Positions 1 to 6,382 of a stretch of 9,992 nt of DNA are shown one piece after another (the first letter of the stretch is position 1; each line of letters begins with the position of its first letter). A program made the translations under genes and the position numbers. The stretch is taken from the NCBI GenBank assembly GCA_037443425.1, contig JBBIOI010000120.1, forward strand, positions 1 to 9,992. The letters are read 5' to 3'. The notes under the pieces are model-generated. The model worked only from the letters and a program-made list of their open reading frames with translations, was not told where the DNA came from and ran no database searches. Source of the DNA: JBBIOI01 sp037443425. GTDB lineage: Bacteria; Desulfobacterota; BSN033; UBA1163.

Positions 1-9
1 CATAATTTT

Positions 10-1812
10 CTATATCAATCCAAGCTCTTTTAATTTCTCTTCTGTAGGCACCCCTTCATTATTCCATCCGCGAAGTTTATAATATTCGGGAAGCATCCTA
101 TCCAATTCTACCACCCTTCCTTTAGCAGGACCACTTTTTACTGGTTCTTTTAGAAGCCTTTCGGGTAGGGTATCGTCTCTAAAAGTCAGGCCTGCCTTCA
201 AATTAAATAGCCTTTCTAAGTTCCATATCCTTTCACCCGTTTTCATTAACTCTTGATTGTCTATTTGTATGCCTGTTGCTGCTTTCAGATATTCAGCGAT
301 TTCATCTATACCGAATGCGAATGTGTTAAATAAACATAGACCCGAAGAATCTACAACTGCGGTTAGGTCTTGAAATGTCTTATCCCATTGAGCCTTATCC
401 TTTGTGTCAAATGGGTCGAGTTTTACAGGACTACCTAAGATTTCAGGAGCTGTCATATAGCCCCTTACATGGCATGCACCGCGATTGGAAGTGGCATATT
501 GAAGTCCCATTCCCTGAGCACCCCTTGCATCATAGGCAGGAAATTCCTGTTTCTTCACACTTATCGAATACTCAGGGTGGCCAAACCTTTCTGCCATCCT
601 GTATGAGCCTTCTGCGAGTATATCTCCGAATCCTTCCCTATAGCCAATTGCCCTGATCATATCGAGCATTGCATCCTCATCTCCAAAACGGAGTATACGA
701 CCAGTATCAGCAGTGGAGATAATTCCTCTTTCGAATAATTCCATTGCACATGCTATAGTAACCCCTGTTGAAATAGGGTCAAGACCTAAAAGATCACAAA
801 GGAAATTACCCTTTGCAATAGCATCAAGATTGTCAACACCACAGCATGCCCCAAGCGACCAGTCACTTTCATATTCAGGGCCTTCACTCATACATTCATA
901 TTTTGGGTTTTTTACCCTGACCACCCTACCGCATCCAATCGGACAGGAGAAACATGCTCGGTTTCTTATAAGAATACGATCCGCAATCGCCTCTCCACTT
1001 ATCTTTTCAGCTCCCTCAAAGACCGAATCCTGAAAGTTTCGAGCCGGAAATATGCCACTTGCATTGATAATATTTACAAGCACTGCTGTCCCATAGGAAG
1101 GTAATCCTTTAGATGTAACGGGATTTGACTTCACCTTTTTAAAGCATTCAACTGTTATTTTTCTAAATGCCTCCTTGTCAGCAACCTTTATGCTACCCGA
1201 GCCTCTTACTGCCACTGCCTTTAAATTTTTAGAGCCCATTACAGCTCCAACGCCTGAACGTCCAGCAGCCCTGTGTTTATCATTAACAATGCATGCAAAC
1301 CTTACAAGTCTTTCTCCACCAGGACCAATACAGGCAATTTTTGAATCTATGTCGGTTTCTTCATGAATTTGATCTGTAGCTTCATGGGTTGTCTTTCCCC
1401 AGATGGATTTTGCATCCCTAATCTCTATAGCTCCATCCTCAATATAGAGGTATACAGGCTCCTTAGCCTTTCCTTCTATAATTATCATATCAAAACCAGA
1501 AAATTTAAGTTCAGGACCAAAGTGCCCTCCAGAATTTGAGCATGCTATAGTTCCAGTTAATGGAGATTTTGTGATTGCCATATATCTTCCTGCTGCAGAT
1601 GCACTTGTCCCTGTGAGGGGGCCTGTTGCTAAGATCAATTTATTTTCAGGTCCAAGGGGATCTATTCTGGGGTCGATTTCGTCGTAAAGGATCTTAGATC
1701 CTAATCCCCTTCCGCCTAAAAATTTAATAGCAAGGTTTTTATCAAGATCTTCAACCTTGAATTCGCCATTTGTAAGATTAACTCTTAATATCTTTCCAAT
1801 CCACCCATTCAT
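10..1812 (-). CDS. aor: Tungsten-dependent aldehyde:ferredoxin oxidoreductase (AOR family)
   Basis: 600 residues, full length for the AOR family. Enzymes of this family oxidise aldehydes to carboxylates (or reduce acids) in the cytoplasm, using a tungsto-bispterin cofactor and one [4Fe-4S] cluster, with ferredoxin as electron partner. Visible: N-terminal GGRGLG (33-38) and ATGPLTG (62-68) segments typical of the pterin-binding domain; cluster ligands C287, C290, C294 (C-x2-C-x3-C) and C493; the two D-x-x-G-L motifs at D340 and D488 that hold the pterins; and E313 and H448 at positions expected for the active-site Glu and His. The start ATG overlaps the ferredoxin stop by 4 nt (ATGA), with AAAGGAGG just upstream inside the ferredoxin gene, so the two are translationally coupled. 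The stop is TAG, 10 nt from the window edge, so a third subunit gene further left (such as an AorC-like flavoprotein) cannot be excluded. Family is certain; the natural aldehyde is unknown. Confidence 0.95.
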   Translation of the reverse strand: MNGWIGKILRVNLTNGEFKVEDLDKNLAIKFLGGRGLGSKILYDEIDPRIDPLGPENKLILATGPLTGTSASAAGRYMAITKSPLTGTIACSNSGGHFGPELKFSGFDMIIIEGKAKEPVYLYIEDGAIEIRDAKSIWGKTTHEATDQIHEETDIDSKIACIGPGGERLVRFACIVNDKHRAAGRSGVGAVMGSKNLKAVAVRGSGSIKVADKEAFRKITVECFKKVKSNPVTSKGLPSYGTAVLVNIINASGIFPARNFQDSVFEGAEKISGEAIADRILIRNRACFSCPIGCGRVVRVKNPKYECMSEGPEYESDWSLGACCGVDNLDAIAKGNFLCDLLGLDPISTGVTIACAMELFERGIISTADTGRILRFGDEDAMLDMIRAIGYREGFGDILAEGSYRMAERFGHPEYSISVKKQEFPAYDARGAQGMGLQYATSNRGACHVRGYMTAPEILGSPVKLDPFDTKDKAQWDKTFQDLTAVVDSSGLCLFNTFAFGIDEIAEYLKAATGIQIDNQELMKTGERIWNLERLFNLKAGLTFRDDTLPERLLKEPVKSGPAKGRVVELDRMLPEYYKLRGWNNEGVPTEEKLKELGLI

Positions 1813-2291
1813 GGTTGCACCTCCTTTGAAGAGGATTCTATCTTTTTAGCGGTCTCTGTCCTCTTCCGTCTGGTTGGGGTTGACTCTTCTTCATAAACGA
1901 TTGCCCCTGTTGGACAGAAGATTACACACTCGGGTTGCCCATCACATTCATCACATTTAATAGCTTTCCCTTCTGGTTCATAATATGTTATTGTTCCAAA
2001 TGGACAGGCCATTGTACACATACGACAGCCAACACATTTATCTTTATTTACCTTTACAACCTTAAGTCCAAAATCCCTATATATGGCCCCACTTGGACAC
2101 GCCTTAAGACACCATGCCTCGTCACATTGTGTACAAAGGATTGGAGTATAAAATGCATCTTCACCGAAAATGGAAACCCTGACCCTTGAATAATTTGGAT
2201 TAAACTCTCCAGTCTTTATAAACGAGCAGCCAAGTTCACAGAGTCTACAGCCAGTGCATTTCTCAGGATAGATAGATATCTTTTTAATCAT
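1809..2291 (-). CDS. Polyferredoxin electron-transfer subunit of AOR, four [4Fe-4S] clusters
   Basis: 160-residue iron-sulfur protein that probably passes electrons to or from the aldehyde oxidoreductase encoded immediately downstream. Sixteen cysteines form four cluster motifs: C12/C15/C18/C22, C53/C56/C61/C65, C86/C89/C92/C96 and C113/C116/C122/C126. Several are followed by the Pro-x-Gly-x-Ile turn usual in bacterial ferredoxins (CPSGAI, CPFGTI, CPTGAI). This is the HycB/DMSO-reductase-beta-like layout and resembles the AorA subunit described for tungsten AOR complexes. Residues from about 135 are a charged tail (TRRKRTETAKK) with no cysteines. The start ATG has GGGAGGG a few nt upstream. 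The gene begins 20 nt after the CBS gene ends and overlaps the oxidoreductase start by 4 nt. No signal peptide or Tat motif is seen, so a cytoplasmic location is inferred. Confidence 0.93.
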   Translation of the reverse strand: MIKKISIYPEKCTGCRLCELGCSFIKTGEFNPNYSRVRVSIFGEDAFYTPILCTQCDEAWCLKACPSGAIYRDFGLKVVKVNKDKCVGCRMCTMACPFGTITYYEPEGKAIKCDECDGQPECVIFCPTGAIVYEEESTPTRRKRTETAKKIESSSKEVQP

Positions 2292-2311
2292 TAAAATCCC
2301 TCCCTTCTTTT

Positions 2312-2944
2312 TTATTCAACATGAGTAACTTCTAATCCAGCCTTTCTGAATTCTTTAACGATCCCATCTACGTCCTTCTTTTTAAATCTAAGGACAACTA
2401 ACCAGCTATTCTTTTCTTCCCTGAACCATGAAATCATACTGAGAAGGATGATATCATGTTGGTGGACAATTGATGAGATCTTTTTGAAATCATCGTCGTT
2501 TAAACCATCTATTGTAATTCTTGAACCCTCATGTCTTATACCCAGGGCATTTATTAATAGTCGGACGACATCAGACTCTGTTAATATTCCTACTAATCTA
2601 CCATGATCCACTATAGGAAAAGAGCCTATCTTCTTTTCCTGTCCAATCCTCAGGGCCTCCTCAAAGGTTGTGTCAGGAGTAAGGACTACTGGATCCTTTT
2701 TCATCACCTCCTTCACTTTCATTTTAGAAATAATGTAGTTTAACTCATACATGGTCAATGAAGTTGCATTAGAAGGAGAGGCCTCTATAATATCATGTAA
2801 GGTTATAATTCCAACAAGCTTTCCATGATCCACAACAGGAAGTCTTCGGATATTATTTTCTCGCATAATCTTTCTTGCATCCATAAGCAGGGTTTCACTC
2901 TCAATTGTTATTGGATTTCTTGTCATTATATCTTTTACCCTCAT
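2312..2944 (-). CDS. CBS-CBS-ACT domain regulatory protein (AcuB-like)
   Basis: 210 residues. Two CBS domains fill the N-terminal part: the first starts MRVKDIMTRNPITI with RRLPVVDHGKLVGIIT at about 38-53; the second starts MKVKEVMKKDPVVL near residue 74 with GSFPIVDHGRLVGILT at about 107-122. The last 70 residues (from about 139) have alternating strand and helix content, including WLVVLRF and a closing GLEVTHV, as in the ACT-like C-terminus of AcuB-type proteins. CBS pairs bind adenine nucleotides and ACT domains bind small effectors, so the protein is likely a sensor of energy or metabolite state. It is the first gene of the operon with the polyferredoxin and AOR, so it may modulate that enzyme, but this is inference. 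AAAGGAGAG at 2948-2956 supports the ATG at 2942-2944. Being called AcuB-like does not imply acetoin metabolism. Confidence 0.88.
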   Translation of the reverse strand: MRVKDIMTRNPITIESETLLMDARKIMRENNIRRLPVVDHGKLVGIITLHDIIEASPSNATSLTMYELNYIISKMKVKEVMKKDPVVLTPDTTFEEALRIGQEKKIGSFPIVDHGRLVGILTESDVVRLLINALGIRHEGSRITIDGLNDDDFKKISSIVHQHDIILLSMISWFREEKNSWLVVLRFKKKDVDGIVKEFRKAGLEVTHVE

Positions 2945-2972
2945 TTGCTCTCCTTTCTATGGGTTTTAATAT

Positions 2973-3001
2973 ATTTTATAAATTTTTAAATATAAGGGCA
3001 A
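2973..3001 (-). promoter_or_regulatory. Candidate sigma-70-type promoter of the CBS-ferredoxin-AOR operon
   Basis: On the minus strand TTGCCC (2996-3001) is followed after 17 nt by TAAAAT (2973-2978), 4/6 and 5/6 matches to the -35 and -10 consensus. Transcription would start around 2966, giving a leader of about 20 nt that contains the AAAGGAGAG ribosome site. The region is very AT-rich, so chance matches are possible. Confidence 0.45.
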
Positions 3002-3083
3002 TAAAAATTTTTAATGAATGATAGTTTTGAAAAGTTCTTGAAAGCCTGAGGAGGTAAAGTTTAAAAAATAGCCTTTTTTATCA

Positions 3084-3184
3084 GTCGTTGCGAGCACCCA
3101 AAGGGTGGATGGCTATACTATGAAGTCATTGCGAGCCCTAAGGCCTTGGCAATCTCATAGATTCCTCGCTTTGATCGGAATGAT
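3084..3184. repeat. Degenerate GTCATTGCGAG-type palindromic repeat, one and a half copies
   Basis: GTCGTTGCGAGC (3084-3095) recurs 41 nt later as GTCATTGCGAGC (3125-3136), 11 of 12 bases identical. Each is followed by a small inverted motif (ACCCAAAGGGT in the first, AAGGCCTT in the second) and then a GGCTAT / GGCAAT segment. The second copy continues through CTCATAGATTCCTCGC to TCGGAATGAT (3175-3184), the imperfect inverse (8/10) of its own start GTCATTGCGA. The whole 3125-3184 segment is therefore a palindromic unit with terminal inverted repeats. From general knowledge this resembles dispersed REP/MITE-like units common in intergenic regions of Desulfobacterota and Nitrospirota-type genomes. 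No transposase is present. It is likely transcribed as a hairpin only if read through. Confidence 0.6.
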
Positions 3185-3260
3185 AATTCTAAAGATCACT
3201 TTGGGTTCAGGTGAGGTGTTATTCCATATTTGGAAGCTTTTAAAAAATTTATTTTTAAAT

Positions 3261-3266
3261 TATAAT
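3261..3266 (+). promoter_or_regulatory. Candidate -10 box (TATAAT) of the nitroreductase-apgM operon
   Basis: A perfect TATAAT lies 38 nt before the chosen start codon, giving a predicted transcript start near 3273 and a short leader holding the AAGGAGGA site. The -35 region 17 nt upstream (TTTTAA, 3238-3243) is only 3/6, so support rests on the -10 box and its position in an AT-rich stretch. Confidence 0.4.
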
Positions 3267-3282
3267 TAGTGCCAAAAATATT

Positions 3283-3290
3283 AAGGAGGA
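3283..3290 (+). promoter_or_regulatory. Ribosome binding site fixing the nitroreductase start
   Basis: AAGGAGGA lies 8 nt before ATG at 3299-3301. A longer reading from GTG at 3269 would place this site inside the coding sequence and has no ribosome site of its own, so the ATG at 3299 is preferred. Confidence 0.85.
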
Positions 3291-3298
3291 AGTTATAT

Positions 3299-3856
3299 AT
3301 GGATATCATGGAGGTAATAAAGGGAAGGCGAAGTATAAGAAAATATAAGAGTGATCCTATCTCTGATGAAGTTATAGTAAAACTTATGGAGGCCGTGAGA
3401 TGGGCACCATCCTGGGCAAATACACAATGTTGGGAGGTTATAATCGTAAGGGATAAAGAGATAAGATCACAGATCGCCCAAACCTTATCCACAGGAAATC
3501 CTGCAACATCTTCAGTGATTGATGCTCCAATCCTGATTGTTCTTTGTGGGAGAAAGGGTATAGCTGGTTTTAGAAGGGGTGAGCCTGCAACCGTTAAAGG
3601 GGACTGGTTAATGTTTGATACAGGTCTTGCAATGCAAAATCTCTGTTTAGTTGCACATTCACTTGGATTGGGTACCGTGATAATTGGAGCATTTGACCAT
3701 AAGAGGGTTGAGGCTATACTCGGGGTTTCACCCGATGTTGAAGTCATTGCAATGACCCCAGTGGGATATCCTGCTATGGAAGGCGTTACTCCTAAGAGAA
3801 AGGAGATTTCAGAATTTGTATACTACGAAAAGTATGGGAAAAAGGATAGGAGCTAA
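3299..3856 (+). CDS. Nitroreductase family FMN-dependent oxidoreductase
   Basis: 185 residues from the ATG at 3299, a usual length for the small nitroreductase family, whose members are dimeric cytoplasmic flavoproteins using NAD(P)H to reduce varied substrates. Visible: the N-terminal RRSIRKY motif (residues 10-16) that contacts the FMN phosphate; the APSWANTQCWE segment near residue 37, equivalent to the usual APSxxNxQPW; DTGLAMQNLCLVAHSLGLGT in the second half, the dimer/FMN helix; and a C-terminal VGYP. No ferredoxin domain is fused. The stop is 2 nt before the phosphoglycerate mutase start, so the two are co-transcribed, although no shared pathway is obvious. The substrate cannot be predicted; flavin, quinone or nitro-compound reduction and a thiol or cofactor-linked role are all possible. 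Confidence 0.9.
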   Translation: MDIMEVIKGRRSIRKYKSDPISDEVIVKLMEAVRWAPSWANTQCWEVIIVRDKEIRSQIAQTLSTGNPATSSVIDAPILIVLCGRKGIAGFRRGEPATVKGDWLMFDTGLAMQNLCLVAHSLGLGTVIIGAFDHKRVEAILGVSPDVEVIAMTPVGYPAMEGVTPKRKEISEFVYYEKYGKKDRS

Positions 3857-3858
3857 TC

Positions 3859-5064
3859 ATGTTAAGTGAAGAGATAATGCATTCTTTAATTGACCAAAAT
3901 AACTCAAAATTGGTGATGGTTGTAATAGATGGGATGGGTGGTCTACCTGTTAATGGAAAGACTGAATTAGAGGCAGCAAGGATACCAAATCTTGATCGTC
4001 TTGCATATAGGTCCTGCTGTGGGCTTATAGATCCTGTTTCTTATGGGATTACGCCTGGTAGTGGTCCATCGCATCTGGCTCTATTTGGTTATGATCCATT
4101 AAGATTTGAGATAGGAAGAGGTGTAATGGAGGCTTTTGGAATAGGTATAGAGCTTTCAAAGGATGATTTAGCAGCGCGAGGCAATTTTGCAACTATTGAT
4201 GAGAGGGGAATAATTGTAGATAGAAGAGCAGGGAGAATATCCACAGAGAAGAATAAAGAGATTTGCCAGTTCCTCCAGGATAAGATAAGGGAACTTGAAG
4301 GCGTAAAGATTTTCATTTATCCTGGGATGGAACATAGGTTTGTAATCGTATTCAGGGGTGAAGGATTAAGTGATGAACTAACAGATGCCGATCCACAAAA
4401 GGATGGACTACATGCAAAGGAGACTAAAAATCTCACCAAGGATTCTAAAAGGACTGCAGATATTATAAATCTTTTTTTAAAAAGGGCAACCGAAGTCCTT
4501 AAACCATACCACCCTGCAAATACTATTTTACTTAGAGGATTTTCAAAAGTTCCAAATATCCCTGGATTTTCAGAAAGATACAAACTAAGGGCAGCAGCAA
4601 TTGCCACCTATCCAATGTATAAAGGGTTGGCAAGGCTGGTTGGGATGGATATTCTTGAAACAGGCCATACTCCCAGGCAAGAAGTTGAAACTCTAAAAAA
4701 ACATTTCAATCAATACGACTTCTTTTATATACATTTTAAAAAACCTGATATGGCTGGAGAGGATGGAGATTTTAGGCTTAAAGTAAAAACTATTGAAGAG
4801 ATAGATAAGGTGATTCCCTCAATCTTAAAATTAAAACCCGATGTATTGGTAGTCACTGGAGATCACTCTACTCCCTCATTACTTAAGGCCCATAGTTGGC
4901 ATCCCAATCCGATTCTCCTTCATTCAAAATTTGTAAGACCAGATCGATTGAGGCGTTTTACTGAGAGAGAGTGCAAAAGCGGAGGGCTTGGAAGATTTTC
5001 AGCAATAAATGTGATTCCTCTAATGTTAGCAAATGGATTAAGATTGAAGAAGTTTGGGGCCTGA
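3859..5064 (+). CDS. apgM: 2,3-bisphosphoglycerate-independent phosphoglycerate mutase, archaeal type
   Basis: 401 residues, the usual size for the ApgM family of the alkaline phosphatase superfamily, which interconverts 3- and 2-phosphoglycerate in glycolysis/gluconeogenesis using two metal ions and a phosphoserine intermediate. Visible: metal-binding D24 in VVIDGMGG; the TELEAARIPNLDRLA segment (35-49); the catalytic serine region TPGSGPSHLALFGYDP (65-80), probably S68; GRGVMEAFGIG (87-97); and the C-terminal metal ligands in HFKKPDMAGEDGDF (H292, D297, D304), TGDHSTPS (D335, H336) and AHSWHP (H345, H348). The N-terminus carries about 15 residues before the conserved core. ATG is preceded by AGGAG at 3848-3852, and only 2 nt separate it from the nitroreductase stop. 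It ends 9 nt from the 3' end of the convergent grdB-like gene, with no evident terminator between. Confidence 0.93.
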   Translation: MLSEEIMHSLIDQNNSKLVMVVIDGMGGLPVNGKTELEAARIPNLDRLAYRSCCGLIDPVSYGITPGSGPSHLALFGYDPLRFEIGRGVMEAFGIGIELSKDDLAARGNFATIDERGIIVDRRAGRISTEKNKEICQFLQDKIRELEGVKIFIYPGMEHRFVIVFRGEGLSDELTDADPQKDGLHAKETKNLTKDSKRTADIINLFLKRATEVLKPYHPANTILLRGFSKVPNIPGFSERYKLRAAAIATYPMYKGLARLVGMDILETGHTPRQEVETLKKHFNQYDFFYIHFKKPDMAGEDGDFRLKVKTIEEIDKVIPSILKLKPDVLVVTGDHSTPSLLKAHSWHPNPILLHSKFVRPDRLRRFTERECKSGGLGRFSAINVIPLMLANGLRLKKFGA

Positions 5065-5073
5065 TTTTCAGAG

Positions 5074-6360
5074 TTAGTTTCTCAAAGACTCAAGTGCATT
5101 TTCTATAACTCTTCTACGAAACTCTTTTTCCGCCTTTTGATCTAAATCAATATTTCCTAATGGATGAACTATACTTGATACAGGGATAATCCTATTTGAC
5201 CCAACCATTTTGGCTACAGATGTAATTGAGCAAATATGTGCTGTAGGTAATCCAGCTCTTTCTAATTCCTTCGCTAAGGCTGCACCGCAGCGTGTACTGG
5301 TTCCTCAGGTTGATGTTAATATTACACCTGATACCCCTTCAGATTTAAGCTGTTCTGCTATTTGCTTACCCATTTTACGCACATTCTCAATAATGCTTGC
5401 ACATCCTGCTGTGGAATAGAATTTTTCGTGAAGTTTACCAATCTTGCCTTCCCTTTCAAGATCTCTCATAACATCAACAGGGACAAGTCGGTTAGGATCC
5501 TTAAGGATAAAGACAGGTGTATATCCACCATGACTTACTTCATAATCCCCTGGGTTTAGAGAATCGATTCCTTTTATGCTATAAACACCAAATCGTGTCG
5601 CCCTTTCAGCCTCTATTAAATCAGGATTTCCTTTTGGAACCAGGCCTCCATCAGTAACAAGGGCTATAGTTGCTCGGCCCAGGTCTTTTATGCCTGAGGC
5701 CTTAGGGACACGATCGTACTTTGGTCGAGGAACTTCGGATTGAAAAGGTTTCCCTTCTATCTTAGCTAAAAGCATAGAGACTACCCTTTTTGCAGCACTG
5801 GCTTCAGATACTTCATTTACAAGGTAGCCTTGAGGGAAATAGCCGTCCTCTGATGGCTTTGCTGGTTTTTGATTATTGGAAAGTTTTAATATAAGCTTTA
5901 CCATATTAGAAATAGCACCAGACATACCTCTTATGGATTCCTCTGATTCTATGATATATACTTCTCGCCTGTAAAGGTCTAAGCCTGGATTTTCCTTATA
6001 CATTCCTGTTACACAGGGAATAGATAATCTTTTTTTAACCGCTTCGCACAAGGCACCGCACGCAATTCCATAACGGCCTGCATTAAAGGCAGGGCCTGCA
6101 ATCAGGGCCTGTGGTTTATATGGGAAAATTAGATTAATAATCTCCTCAATCGCTTTGTCAGGATTTTCGACAAAATAATTATCTCCTGCTATAACAGTTG
6201 CAACTACCTTACCTTTATCTCCGAGTACCTTTTCAATTGCCATTCCAGGCCCAACAGGTCCTTCCTTAATCAGAGGTTTTATTGATGCTTTATCTTCTCC
6301 TCCTATTCCACCAAAGAATTGATTCAAGTAGTGAACCACCCTTAAAGGCTTCTCCTCCAT
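5074..6360 (-). CDS. grdB: GrdB-like selenoprotein, glycine/sarcosine/betaine reductase component B family (in-frame UGA = Sec352)
   Basis: 428 residues when the in-frame TGA at 5305-5307 is read as selenocysteine; canonical GrdB is about 436 residues with Sec near 350. GrdB is the substrate-activating selenoprotein subunit of component B, forming a Se-carboxymethyl intermediate that is passed to GrdA. Family hallmarks: HYLNQFFGGIGGEDKA (10-25), GPGMA (37-41), AGDNYF (58-63), GPAFNAGRYG (89-98), VTGMYKENPG (117-126), GGLVPKGNPD (238-247), SHGGY (276-280), IGKLHEKFYST (307-317) and TSTUGTSTRCG (349-359). After Sec the frame stays open for 76 codons, including RAGLPTAHICSI and NRIIPVSSIVHPLG, to TAA. 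ATG at 6358-6360 is chosen because AGGAGG lies 4 nt upstream; an in-frame ATG at 6397-6399 would add 13 atypical residues and overlap the previous gene. Oddity: Ser355 replaces the Cys of U-x-x-C, leaving C358. Substrate unknown. Confidence 0.93.
5279..5291 (-). promoter_or_regulatory. Bacterial SECIS-like hairpin within the grdB-like mRNA
   Basis: On the minus strand GCTGC-GGT-GCAGC forms a 5-bp perfect stem with a 3-nt loop opening in GG, 14-26 nt after the TGA at 5305-5307. Bacterial SECIS elements are small hairpins just 3' of the UGA with a guanine among the first loop bases, and a spacing of roughly 16-37 nt from UGA to the loop is described; here the loop Gs are 19 and 20 nt after it. 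SelB would bind here to deliver Sec-tRNA. The sequence also encodes the conserved RCGAA residues, so part of its form may be dictated by protein sequence. Confidence 0.7.
5305..5307 (-). other. Recoded UGA (selenocysteine 352) in the grdB-like gene
   Basis: TGA on the minus strand falls exactly at the family Sec position, in the context T-S-T-U-G-T-S-T-R-C-G. The same frame continues without a stop from 5304 to 5077 with recognisable family sequence and ends 9 nt from the convergent gene. A standard gene caller would truncate the protein here and lose the catalytic residue and the last 76 residues. Confidence 0.93.
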
Positions 6361-6364
6361 AAAA

Positions 6365-6370
6365 CCTCCT
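6365..6370 (-). promoter_or_regulatory. Ribosome binding site fixing the grdB-like start
   Basis: AGGAGG on the minus strand lies 4 nt before ATG (6358-6360). It sits inside the 22-nt gap after the grdE-like stop and makes the family-consistent start MEEKPLRVVHYLNQF more likely than the upstream ATG at 6397-6399. Confidence 0.8.
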
Positions 6371-6382
6371 CGCGTAATATTT

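Larger units (their letters stand above)
2945..3298. other. 354-nt intergenic region between divergent operons
   Basis: No convincing gene on either strand. The left part (to about 3080) is AT-rich and holds the candidate promoter for the CBS operon. The middle (3084-3184) is a GC-richer degenerate repeat/palindromic element. The right part (3185-3298) leads into the nitroreductase with a perfect TATAAT and a strong ribosome site. An isolated AGGAGG near 3050 has no start codon at a usable distance. Confidence 0.7.

Noticed and set aside
1809..1811. TGA ending the polyferredoxin considered as a second Sec codon
   Set aside because: It overlaps the AOR start codon as ATGA with a ribosome site just before it, the cysteine motifs are already complete, and no family precedent was recognised.
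3014..3049. Eleven-codon ATG...TGA frame and an isolated AGGAGG near 3050
   Set aside because: Too short, no ribosome site before it, and no start codon follows the AGGAGG at a suitable distance.
3269..3298. Longer nitroreductase start at GTG 3269
   Set aside because: It would bury the strong AAGGAGGA site inside the coding region, and the ATG at 3299 gives the usual family N-terminus.
3196..3747. 183-codon open frame on the minus strand opposite the nitroreductase
   Set aside because: It is antisense to a clear nitroreductase and has no recognisable domain or ribosome site.
5062..5064. TGA ending apgM considered as a possible Sec codon
   Set aside because: The protein is already full length for its family, and the continuing frame is only the antisense of the grdB-like 3' end.
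5305..5307. TGA taken as the true stop of the GrdB-like gene, making it a 351-residue protein or pseudogene
   Set aside because: The TGA sits exactly at the family selenocysteine site, family-like sequence continues in frame for 76 codons, and a SECIS-like hairpin follows.
5210..5559. Short plus-strand open frames opposite the grdB-like 3' end
   Set aside because: They are shadows of the minus-strand selenoprotein gene once readthrough is recognised.
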